Positions 22,301 through 29,533 of a stretch of DNA of 64,000 nt are shown here, piece by piece. The DNA is taken from contig NZ_QVRA01000009.1 of NCBI RefSeq assembly GCF_003591655.1, positions 1-64,000 on the forward strand, written 5' to 3'. This DNA comes from Sphingobium terrigena (GTDB lineage Bacteria; Pseudomonadota; Alphaproteobacteria; Sphingomonadales; Sphingomonadaceae). The notes below the pieces were generated by a model. It saw only the letters and a program-made list of their open reading frames with translations, did not search any database and was not told the origin of the DNA. Both the position numbers and the translations under genes were made by a program. Each line of letters opens with the position of its first letter. The stretch's first letter is position 1.

Positions 22301-24472
22301 CTAAAAATTGGACATGACGGCGATGCTCGGCGCATCGAGCGGTTTGCCCGTCGCCTTGAGCTTCATCTCGCGCGCCCGCAGCGCGCCCTGCTCGGCGATC
22401 AACCACGCGTGGATTGCATCGACATCCTGCACTGAGAGCAGATCATCCCAGCGCGGCATACCGCCCGGCAGCAACAGGCCGTCACGCACGATCGCGCCGA
22501 ACATGTCATGGGTCGCGGGCTGCATCCGGCGCAGGTCGGGCGCGGTCGATCGCAACTGGTTGCTGTGGCAGATGGCGCAATTCTGGAAGAACAGCCCCTG
22601 CCCCTGCGCAATCATCGCGGGTGTCACGCCCGGCTTCTGTGCGGGCGGTGGGGAGGCAACCTCAAGCACCGGCAGCGGATCGGGCTTCTTCACCGGTGCG
22701 CCATCCAGTTTGAACACCAGCAGCCGGTTGGCATTGCCATAGCGATAAGCCGCGGAATAGTCCGGCACATAGCCCCAGCCGCCCCCGCCAAAGCCGGTCG
22801 CCACCGCCACATATTGCACGCCCTTGACCCGGTAGGTCATCGGCGCGGCCATGATCGAGCTGCCGGTATCAATTTCTTTGAGCAGCTTGCCGGTGTCGGC
22901 GTCGCGCACCATCAACTTGCCGCCGATCGTGCCGTGAAACACCAGCCCCGATGCGGTGGCGAGCGTCCCCATCCGGTCCTGCCACCCCTGCGTCGGCACG
23001 GCCCATTTCGCCTTGCCGGTCAGTGGATCGATCGCGCGCAGTTCCGAACTATAGGGCTTGTCCTTCACCCATTGCATTTCGGGCAGCTTTTCCACCTGAT
23101 CGCGGATGACAGCGGGCAGCGTCGGCAGCACCTGTTGCAGCATCGGCGTGAAGACCAGGGTCGTCTGGACGTTCAGCGCCTTGGCACGGCGGGCCTGTTC
23201 CGGCGTGCCGGGTGACGGGCCGAACATGAGGTTGCCCATGTCCAGCACATGCGCGAAATAGAGTTTGCGCGTTGGATCATAGGCGGCGGGATACCAGTTG
23301 CGCGCGCCTGCCGAGGCTGGATAGACGATACGCGGCCCGTTCCAGTAATCGACATTTTTGGGCGTCATCTGCGCGACACCGTCCTTGTCGAACCCCTTGG
23401 TCCAGTTGGTGCGCACCAGCGCATTGATCCGCAGCGGCTTGCCGGTTTCCCGGTCGATCACGAAGAGATAGCCGTTCTTGGGCGAATGAAGGATGGCGGG
23501 GCGGACCTTCCCGTCCACCTCCACATCGGCCAGCACCATCGGCTGGGTCGCGGTATAGTCCCAGCTGTCGCCCGGCGTTTCCTGATAATGCCATTTGACC
23601 GCGCCCGTCTTGCGATCCAGCGCGACGATGGAGGAGAGATAGAGGTTGGTGCCGCCCTTGGGCGATCGCGTCTTTATCGCATAGGGTCCGCCATTGCCGA
23701 CACCGATATAGACAGTGTCGAAGGCGGGGTCATAGTTGATCGCATCCCATACCGTGCCGCCGCCACCAATGTCCCAGCGGCTGTCCTTGTCCCATGTTTT
23801 GAGCGCAGCATCGAGCGCCGGATTTTCCTGCGGCCCGGTTTTGGGATCATGCGGCACGGTAAAGAAGCGCCACGCCTGTTTGCCATCCGCTATGCGATAG
23901 GCAGTGACATAGCCGCGCGCGTCATATTCCGCGCCCGCATTGCCGATCAGCACCAGATCGCCCGCCACTTCGGGCGCACCCGTGCTGGTGTAGCCGCGAC
24001 TGTGATCGGTGACGGTGTCGGCCTTCCAGACCACCGCGCCGGTCTTTGCATCGAGCGCGTAGAGCATCCCGTCGAGCGCGCCGACCATCACTTTGCCATC
24101 GGCCACGGCCACCCCGCGATTGGCCTGGTCGCAACAGGCCGAACGGTTGGCCTGCATGTCCACCTCCGGCTCGAAGGTCCAGAGCGACGCACCCGTCGCT
24201 GCGTCCAACGCATAGACCCGGCCCAGATTGCCGCTGGTGTACATCACGCCATCGACCACCACCGGTGTGGCTTCCTGCACCCGGTTGGTGCCCAGATCAT
24301 GCGACCAGGCGAGACCAAGCCGTGCGACATTGCCCGCGTCGATATCGGTCAGCCGCGAAAAATGGCTGCCGCCGACATCGCCCCCGGTGAAAGGCCAGTC
24401 GTCGCCCGCGCCGCCGTTGTCGCCCGCCGCGCAACCCGCCAGTAACAGCAAAGCCAGAATCGCGCCTCTCAC
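22301..24472 (-). CDS. PQQ-dependent quinohemoprotein alcohol dehydrogenase
   Basis: Type II quinohemoprotein alcohol dehydrogenase, 723 residues: a lipoprotein-like signal (LLLLAGC), an eight-bladed PQQ propeller (about 30-580) with the vicinal Cys-Cys pair in SACCDQANRG, and a C-terminal cytochrome c domain with CAICH. The motif GDSWDYTATQP holds the catalytic Asp. The residue two positions later is Thr, not Asp, which favours a calcium rather than a lanthanide enzyme. The GTG start at 24472 overlaps the NmrA-like gene stop (GTGA) and has GGGGAG upstream. It acts in the periplasm, probably oxidising an aromatic side-chain alcohol to aldehyde or acid. No PQQ synthesis genes are in the window. 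Confidence 0.88.
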   Translation of the reverse strand: MRGAILALLLLAGCAAGDNGGAGDDWPFTGGDVGGSHFSRLTDIDAGNVARLGLAWSHDLGTNRVQEATPVVVDGVMYTSGNLGRVYALDAATGASLWTFEPEVDMQANRSACCDQANRGVAVADGKVMVGALDGMLYALDAKTGAVVWKADTVTDHSRGYTSTGAPEVAGDLVLIGNAGAEYDARGYVTAYRIADGKQAWRFFTVPHDPKTGPQENPALDAALKTWDKDSRWDIGGGGTVWDAINYDPAFDTVYIGVGNGGPYAIKTRSPKGGTNLYLSSIVALDRKTGAVKWHYQETPGDSWDYTATQPMVLADVEVDGKVRPAILHSPKNGYLFVIDRETGKPLRINALVRTNWTKGFDKDGVAQMTPKNVDYWNGPRIVYPASAGARNWYPAAYDPTRKLYFAHVLDMGNLMFGPSPGTPEQARRAKALNVQTTLVFTPMLQQVLPTLPAVIRDQVEKLPEMQWVKDKPYSSELRAIDPLTGKAKWAVPTQGWQDRMGTLATASGLVFHGTIGGKLMVRDADTGKLLKEIDTGSSIMAAPMTYRVKGVQYVAVATGFGGGGWGYVPDYSAAYRYGNANRLLVFKLDGAPVKKPDPLPVLEVASPPPAQKPGVTPAMIAQGQGLFFQNCAICHSNQLRSTAPDLRRMQPATHDMFGAIVRDGLLLPGGMPRWDDLLSVQDVDAIHAWLIAEQGALRAREMKLKATGKPLDAPSIAVMSNF

Positions 24473-25383
24473 AGCGGCCAGCTCCCCTTGTGGGCCAGCA
24501 TGACCTCGTGCAGCGATTTGGGCTTCTGACCCGTGATCCGCTCGACGCAATCGGTGGCCTGCGCAAAATAGCCTTCGCGGATCGACTGGCCGAAAGTGAC
24601 CATGTCATCGCTCGACCAGGGAATGGGGCCATCGGGCGCGATGTCGGACGCATGGCGGGGGATGCCGAGCGAATCGAAATAGGCGAACATCGCCTCGTCA
24701 TCGACTGGCTCGACGATGATCGACTTGCCCGCAATGTCGCTGGCCATCGCCATGGCTTGCGGAATGGTGATGAGGTCGGGGCCGGTCAGCGTATAAGCCT
24801 TATTCTCATGCCCCGGTTGCGTCAGCACGCCCACGGCGGTGGCGACGCAATCGTCGCGGCTGACGAAGGCAACCGGGCCATCGGCGCAATTGTCGGGCTT
24901 GGTCCCGGCGATCAGCGCGGGGATGACCATCGCGGCGGCGACCGCTTCGGCATATTGGCTGTCGCGCAAATGGGTCCAGGCAGCGCCAGACGCCTCGATG
25001 ATTTCCTCGGTCGCGCGATGGTCATATTTGACGATGGCGGGATTGCCCGGTTCGTCGGCGGCAATGATCGACGTATAGACGATATGGCGCACGCCTTGAG
25101 CGACCGCCGCCTCCACCGCGTTGCGATGCTGGCCGACACGAGTGCCGACGCGGGCGGTGCTGATCAGCAGCATCCGTTCGCCGCCCGCCATGGCGGCGGG
25201 AAGCGTTGCGGGATCATCGAAATCGGCGAAGCGGACATCGGCACCCCGTGCGGCAAAATCGGCGAGCTTGGCAGGAGTGCGCGATAGCAGGATGACGTTT
25301 TGGGGCGCGACCTTGTCCAGCAGCAGCGCGGCGGCGGCGCGACCAAATGCGCCGGAAGCCCCTGAAATGATGATCTTTCCCAT
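24469..25383 (-). CDS. NmrA-like atypical SDR, NAD(P)-binding
   Basis: A 304-residue Rossmann-fold protein starting MGKIIISGASGAFGRAAAALL, with the G-x-x-G-x-x-G nucleotide-binding pattern of atypical short-chain dehydrogenases of the NmrA/quinone-oxidoreductase-2 group. The usual YxxxK catalytic pair of classical SDRs is not evident at the expected place. It is the first gene of the NmrA-PQQ-GMC operon, with GAGAGGG before the ATG and a palindromic operator 45 bases upstream. Reduction of a quinone methide or ketone intermediate is conceivable, but no function can be read from the sequence. Confidence 0.75.
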   Translation of the reverse strand: MGKIIISGASGAFGRAAAALLLDKVAPQNVILLSRTPAKLADFAARGADVRFADFDDPATLPAAMAGGERMLLISTARVGTRVGQHRNAVEAAVAQGVRHIVYTSIIAADEPGNPAIVKYDHRATEEIIEASGAAWTHLRDSQYAEAVAAAMVIPALIAGTKPDNCADGPVAFVSRDDCVATAVGVLTQPGHENKAYTLTGPDLITIPQAMAMASDIAGKSIIVEPVDDEAMFAYFDSLGIPRHASDIAPDGPIPWSSDDMVTFGQSIREGYFAQATDCVERITGQKPKSLHEVMLAHKGSWPL

Positions 25384-25427
25384 GCACCCTCTCGCCCAGC
25401 TTGTTTATCGTCAGTTGCGCATAATAG

Positions 25428-25439
25428 TAACGAATGTTA
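25428..25439. promoter_or_regulatory. TAACGAATGTTA operator between divergent units
   Basis: Reverse complement of the site at 20620, with conserved flanking ATAATAG on its left. It lies in the 95-base gap between the NmrA-led operon (minus) and the SnoaL-like gene (plus) and could control both. The ATAATAG just upstream of the palindrome could be part of a -10 element for the plus-strand gene, in which case a bound repressor would block transcription. This is inference. Confidence 0.7.
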
Positions 25440-25478
25440 TTGTTGCGTCAAGAGCGTGAAAACAGGAGAGTGACCATC

Positions 25479-25976
25479 ATGCCAAGCCTGCCCATCGAGG
25501 ACCGGATCGCGCTACAGGATCTGATCGCCGCCTATAGCTGGGCGCTGGATACGGGCGATGTCGATGCGCTGGTCGCCTGCTTCACGCCCGACGCGCGGAT
25601 GGTGGAGGAGGTGTTTGACGAACCCGACATCTGGGAAGGGCATGAGGGGATTCGCGGGATTGCCGAACATTATCGCAACGCGCCGGGCTTTCCCGGTCGC
25701 CAGCATCATGTGACGCAGATTCAATATACACCGCAGGACGATGGCAGTTGCACGATGCGATCCTTCGCCTTCGTCACGGAATGTGAGGGTGAACCGCCCT
25801 ATCTGCTGCGCTTTACAGGCTGGTATGACGATCATGCGGTCAAGGGCGAGGACGGCCAGTGGCGTTTCCGCCGCCGCACCGTGCGGCTGTGGGATGGGCA
25901 AGTGCTGAGCAAATTCCCCGGCCGGGGCGAATGGGTGCCGCGCAAGCGGCCGGAGTCGCTGATCATTAAGCGCTGA
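25479..25976 (+). CDS. NTF2/SnoaL-like protein, candidate dimer lyase
   Basis: A 165-residue protein with the SnoaL/scytalone-dehydratase-like cone fold: a helical start (LQDLIAAYSWALDTGDVDALVACFTPDA) typical of the superfamily, then strands with His-His in GRQHHVTQI and a Trp/Tyr/Arg-lined pocket. The ATG at 25479 follows AGGAGAG. It is divergent from the operon encoding NmrA, PQQ and GMC enzymes and shares its operator. A sphingomonad NTF2-fold protein, LdpA, performs cofactor-free deformylation of a diarylpropane to lignostilbene. Because a lignostilbene-type dioxygenase is encoded in the same regulon, this protein is a candidate for the preceding stilbene-forming step. That role is inference, and close LdpA similarity was not tested. 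Confidence 0.72.
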   Translation: MPSLPIEDRIALQDLIAAYSWALDTGDVDALVACFTPDARMVEEVFDEPDIWEGHEGIRGIAEHYRNAPGFPGRQHHVTQIQYTPQDDGSCTMRSFAFVTECEGEPPYLLRFTGWYDDHAVKGEDGQWRFRRRTVRLWDGQVLSKFPGRGEWVPRKRPESLIIKR

Positions 25977-26042
25977 CAGGACCGACTAGCCAGGGTGCGC
26001 ATCAGGCCACCCCGGCGATCGAACGACAGCCCCCACCCCCAG

Positions 26043-26074
26043 CCCCTCCCCTGAAGGGGAGGGGAGGTTTTAAG
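26043..26074. terminator. Hairpin between convergent genes
   Basis: A 10-bp GC stem (26043-26052 with 26055-26064, two-base loop) followed by GGTTTTAAG. It lies between the SnoaL-like gene (plus, stop 25976) and the Tat-exported gene (minus, stop 26070) and could end both transcripts. The CCCCTCCCCTGAAGGGGAGGGG unit is also a common dispersed extragenic palindrome in sphingomonads. Confidence 0.6.
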
Positions 26075-26588
26075 TGCGGACGAGCACCCAGCTTAGCGCT
26101 GGTTCCGTCGCGCCTGCGACCGGTGCGACCTCGCACTGCTCCACCCCGCCCAGCGCCAGTTCGGCGAAGGCCTCGGGCCAGCGGGCGCCTGCCAGCCGCG
26201 CCAGCGTGCCGATGGTCGCGCCATCGGGCGCGCAGATCGGCACCGTGACGCCGACGGCGCGATGCAGGACCAGCGCGACGCGGCGATAGCCTGCTTCCGC
26301 TGCAATCTCGCCGATCAGCAGTTCATCGCTGCGCCGGGTGACGCCGAACAGGGCCGCGGGTTCGCCCGCCAGCAGGCCACGCAATTGCCGCACCCGGTCG
26401 CCCTCCAGCGCCAGTGACGCACCGCCCAGCGCGCTGGCCCGCGCGGCAAAGCGTTGTCCTGCGCCAAGGCCCGGATCATGCAGCAGCAGCGCCCCGCCGG
26501 TCCGCGCCGCCATCGCGCCGCCTGATCCGGCAAGGGCGGACATCACCGCCGCGCTGGCCAGAAAGCCGCGCCGTGTCACGATGGTCAT
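26070..26588 (-). CDS. Small Tat-exported protein in flavocytochrome operon
   Basis: A 172-residue protein of unknown function. The N-terminus TRRGFLASAAVMSALAG is a twin-arginine signal, so the mature protein of about 145 residues is periplasmic. No cofactor motif is recognised; the mature part contains two cysteines, one in PICAPDG and one in EQCEV. It overlaps the cytochrome c gene by four bases (ATGA) and is the last gene of the SDR-flavoprotein-cytochrome operon. Its place beside a flavoprotein/cytochrome pair suggests an accessory or maturation role for that enzyme, which is inference. Confidence 0.65.
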   Translation of the reverse strand: MTIVTRRGFLASAAVMSALAGSGGAMAARTGGALLLHDPGLGAGQRFAARASALGGASLALEGDRVRQLRGLLAGEPAALFGVTRRSDELLIGEIAAEAGYRRVALVLHRAVGVTVPICAPDGATIGTLARLAGARWPEAFAELALGGVEQCEVAPVAGATEPALSWVLVRT

Positions 26589-26992
26589 TGTCCCCCCTCC
26601 CCGGCCCGTGCCAGATGTCTGGCGATCAGGTCCATGTCCGCGTCGCTCACCTCGCCGCGCGTTATGGCGGGCATGTTGCCGATCCCCATGCGCGCGGCCT
26701 GCACGACATAATCGACGGTCAGGTCAGTGCGTTTTTCCAGCAGCGGCTGTTCCGTCCGGCGCGCCAGCAATCCCGTCCCCATGCCGCCCGGCCCATGGCA
26801 CATGGCGCATTTTTCGAGATAAAGCCATTCGCCCGGTCCCGCCTTGGGCCGGGACGAGAGGGTTTCAGGCGCTGGCAGCGGCGGCGGTCCCTTCGCCGCC
26901 GCTGCCGACGCGCTCTCGCTCGCGCGGCCGCACGCTGCCCCGGCCAGCACCAGGGCGGACGCTGCCAGCGCTATCCATCCCCGCTGCATCAT
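26585..26992 (-). CDS. Class I cytochrome c, flavoprotein partner
   Basis: A 135-residue monoheme cytochrome c with a lipoprotein-like signal (ALVLAGAAC), the heme-binding CAMCH at about residues 62-66 and a distal methionine candidate in GIGNMPAIT. It overlaps the flavoprotein stop and the next gene's start by four bases each (ATGA). The arrangement resembles PchF/PchC 4-cresol dehydrogenase and bacterial eugenol hydroxylase, where a small cytochrome takes electrons from a VAO-family flavoprotein. Electron acceptor for the adjacent flavoenzyme is the likely role. Confidence 0.83.
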   Translation of the reverse strand: MMQRGWIALAASALVLAGAACGRASESASAAAAKGPPPLPAPETLSSRPKAGPGEWLYLEKCAMCHGPGGMGTGLLARRTEQPLLEKRTDLTVDYVVQAARMGIGNMPAITRGEVSDADMDLIARHLARAGEGGQ

Positions 26993-28521
26993 GCCCGGCC
27001 TCCTGCTTTACGGGTGGGCCAGATGCCGCTCTTGCCCGGCGCGATCACGCCGTTCGGATCGAGCGCATCCTTGACCTTGCGGTTGATCTGCCAGAGCGCC
27101 CCTTTGTTGAAATCATAGGTGCTAGCGACCGCATCCATATAGTCGAGATGGGTGCGATATTCGCCATAGCCCTGGGCCTTGGCATCGGCGATCAACTGTT
27201 TGAGGAAGGGATCGACCCGGCCCATCAGCGCAGGATCATCCTTGTTGATCAGCACGGCGTTCACGTTGATGAGATGGCGTTCGCCGAACGCAAAGCTGGC
27301 CTGATAATCCATGCCAAATTCCTTGTAGCGGGCATAGGTGCGCTGGAACTGCGCCATCGCCGCCGCGCCCGATTGCGGCAATATGGGCGAAAAGCCGACA
27401 TGACCGCCGCGCCCGCCATGCCAGTTGGCGTTCTGCATCGGCATGGTCAGCGGCGTGCCAGTCCAGCCGCTTGCCTCCATCGGTTCGCCCGCCTTCCAAC
27501 TGGTTGGCCGCATCGCCATGGGTTTCAATGCGCCCATCGCCTGTTCTAGCACGGCATAGGCCGCCTTGTTCACCGACTCGCGACCGTAGAGGCGCAGACT
27601 GACGCCCCACCAGCCGACGTTGAATTTCTTGCGGATCGCCGCGATCACATCATCGGCGAGCGCGCCGGGCTTGTCGGTCCACTGGTCGCGTGTCGTCACC
27701 ACGGCGGCGGCGCGCAGCCAGTTGCCGATGGTGGGCGACTGCTGCAACAGCCCTTCGCGTCGCAACGGCGCGATAGCGTCGATCAGCGGACCCAAATCCT
27801 CCGGCCGGTCAAATTCCAGGTCGATGCCCATCAGCGATTCGGGCGCTGGCATCAGCCACAGGCCCATTTTGGTGACGATGCCGAAATTGGACTGGACGAA
27901 CATCTGGTCCCAGCTGGGACCAAAGCCGAAGCGATAGAGCTGCCAGGTCGGCGCGCCGTCCAATGCGCCCATGCCGGTGCGCACGACCAGCCCATCGGCC
28001 ATCACTGCTTCGATGCCGCAGATGCGCGCCGCATGTTCGCCATAGGGGGTATAGCCCACGCCCCGGTCGAGCGCATTGCCGACGACCGATCCCCAGCTAT
28101 TCCCCGGCACCGACAGCCAATGCTTCATGCCCCTGGACTTGAGGAAATCATAAAGATCATAGAAGCCGACCCCCGGCTCCAGCAGCACGGTGCCGTTCGC
28201 CTCGTCATAGTCGATTTTCTTCATGCGGCTCATGTCGAGGACGACCGATCCCGCCAGCAGCGGGGCGGAGCCGCCATAACCCAGATTCTTGCCCCGGCTG
28301 ATCGGCCACAGAGACAGGCCGCGTTCCGCCGAGACGCGGACGATCGCCTGCACTTGCTCCACCGTGGCGGGCGCTACGGCCCCAGCGGGATGATGGAGCG
28401 CGTCGTCGATGGCGAACTTGTCCTGATAGGACAGCTGGTCCGCATCATCGAAAAACACATGATCCTTGCCAACGATCGCCGCGAAGGCGGCGATGGTGGC
28501 GGGGGGGAGGGGTTGGGCCAT
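26989..28521 (-). CDS. VAO-family flavoprotein, 4-alkylphenol dehydrogenase-like
   Basis: FAD enzyme of 510 residues in the vanillyl-alcohol oxidase/4-cresol dehydrogenase/eugenol hydroxylase family. The FAD domain shows PISRGKNLGYGG (about 73-84) and GNALDRGVGYTPYGEH. The substrate-domain C-terminus has YRTHLDYMD (Tyr455-Arg456, matching the VAO pair that binds the phenolate) and ends DPNGVIAPGKSGIWP. The Asp that is Asp170 in VAO is Glu162 here. A His at about 416 (GERHLINV) is a candidate for covalent FAD attachment, but the alignment is ambiguous. With the adjacent cytochrome c it probably works as a dehydrogenase/hydroxylase on a para-substituted phenol. Confidence 0.85.
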   Translation of the reverse strand: MAQPLPPATIAAFAAIVGKDHVFFDDADQLSYQDKFAIDDALHHPAGAVAPATVEQVQAIVRVSAERGLSLWPISRGKNLGYGGSAPLLAGSVVLDMSRMKKIDYDEANGTVLLEPGVGFYDLYDFLKSRGMKHWLSVPGNSWGSVVGNALDRGVGYTPYGEHAARICGIEAVMADGLVVRTGMGALDGAPTWQLYRFGFGPSWDQMFVQSNFGIVTKMGLWLMPAPESLMGIDLEFDRPEDLGPLIDAIAPLRREGLLQQSPTIGNWLRAAAVVTTRDQWTDKPGALADDVIAAIRKKFNVGWWGVSLRLYGRESVNKAAYAVLEQAMGALKPMAMRPTSWKAGEPMEASGWTGTPLTMPMQNANWHGGRGGHVGFSPILPQSGAAAMAQFQRTYARYKEFGMDYQASFAFGERHLINVNAVLINKDDPALMGRVDPFLKQLIADAKAQGYGEYRTHLDYMDAVASTYDFNKGALWQINRKVKDALDPNGVIAPGKSGIWPTRKAGGRA

Positions 28522-28554
28522 GCTGCTATTTGTGCCTTATGCTTGGAAAGGGGA

Positions 28555-29322
28555 TCAGGCCGCCGCCGTCCAGCGGGTGCGGGCCGGGGGCCGTGCGCCG
28601 CCGTCGAGCCGCAGCACTTCGGCGTTGATCATCGGGCTGCGGATCAGGAACATGGCGGCCTCGGCAAATTCCTGCGCAGTGCCAGCGCGGCGGGGAAATT
28701 CCATGCCGTCGATCAGCTCATCAACCAGCGCGGCGGGCATATGCGCCGTCATCGGCGTGGCGAAAAAGCCGGGCGCTATGCCCACGCACCGGATAGCGTG
28801 GCGCGACAGGTCGCGCGCCCAGATCAGCGTCAGCGCGGCCAGCGCCGCCTTTGAGGCGCCATAGGCACCCATCCCTTCCTGCCCCTCAAACGAGGCGATG
28901 GAACAGGCATTCAGGATGATGCCACGTTCGCCATCCGCGCCGTCGGGCGCATTGGCGATCATGGCGTGGGCGACATGGGCGGTGACGGCGACTGCGCCAA
29001 TGAGATTGACGTCGATCACCTGGCGGAAGGCGGCGATGTCGCCTGGACCGGCGGGGGTCGCGATGGAGCCAATGCCCCCGATACCCGCCATATTGGCAAG
29101 GATGGCGATCGACCCGTGGTGATCGACAATGGCGGTAATGATGGCGGCTAGAGCCGCTTCATCGGTGATGTCGCACAGGATCGACTCGATGTCGGCTAGG
29201 GTAGATTGCTGCCGGTCCAGCACCACGACCCGCGCACCGGCGTCGCGCAAGGCCAGCGCCACCGCTTCGCCCAGACCCGATGCGCCGCCAGTCACGAGCG
29301 CCACTTTGCCCTTCACGTCCAT
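28555..29322 (-). CDS. Short-chain dehydrogenase/reductase
   Basis: Classical SDR of 255 residues: NAD(P)-binding TGGASGLGEAVA near the N-terminus, NMAG at about 80-85, catalytic Ser in NACSIASFEG and the YGASK catalytic Tyr-Lys pair. The acidic residue after the second strand (VVLDRQQ) favours NAD. It is the first gene of the operon, 33 bases before the VAO-type flavoprotein, with a palindromic operator 36 bases upstream. It may oxidise the alcohol that the flavoprotein/cytochrome pair makes, to a ketone or aldehyde. Substrate inferred from position only. Confidence 0.85.
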   Translation of the reverse strand: MDVKGKVALVTGGASGLGEAVALALRDAGARVVVLDRQQSTLADIESILCDITDEAALAAIITAIVDHHGSIAILANMAGIGGIGSIATPAGPGDIAAFRQVIDVNLIGAVAVTAHVAHAMIANAPDGADGERGIILNACSIASFEGQEGMGAYGASKAALAALTLIWARDLSRHAIRCVGIAPGFFATPMTAHMPAALVDELIDGMEFPRRAGTAQEFAEAAMFLIRSPMINAEVLRLDGGARPPARTRWTAAA

Positions 29323-29358
29323 CCCGCCTCGCTCCGTCGATCATGTCGACGTTTTTAA

Positions 29359-29370
29359 TAACGATCGTTA
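29359..29370. promoter_or_regulatory. TAACGATCGTTA operator, SDR-flavoprotein operon
   Basis: Perfect palindrome upstream of the minus-strand SDR-led operon (start 29322), flanked by AATAACG...CGTTATC exactly as at 42278. It lies in the divergent gap with ferB, which instead carries the ATTGT-N11-ACA motif. Confidence 0.75.
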
Positions 29371-29460
29371 TCATCTAGTGACGTGTGGGCGTTGTCAAGC
29401 CAGCGCAATGTCCGGCATTTGACGCCGTCATAAAATTCGCTTGCCAATTCCGTCTGCGAT

Positions 29461-29481
29461 ATTGTATCCCTAGCATACATA
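29461..29481. promoter_or_regulatory. ATTGT-N11-ACA operator of ferB (FerC-type)
   Basis: Inverted repeat ATTGTAT...ATACATA, 53 bases before the ferB start, with the same spacing as the sites at 39717, 46352 and 46872. The right half is ACATA instead of ACAAT. In Sphingobium SYK-6 the MarR regulator FerC controls ferB in response to hydroxycinnamoyl-CoA. Assignment to the MarR gene at 46404 is inference. Confidence 0.68.
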
Positions 29482-29533
29482 TTCGGTGAGGCCTCGCCCG
29501 GCCCGCCTGTCACAGGACCAGCCAGGGAGCAGG

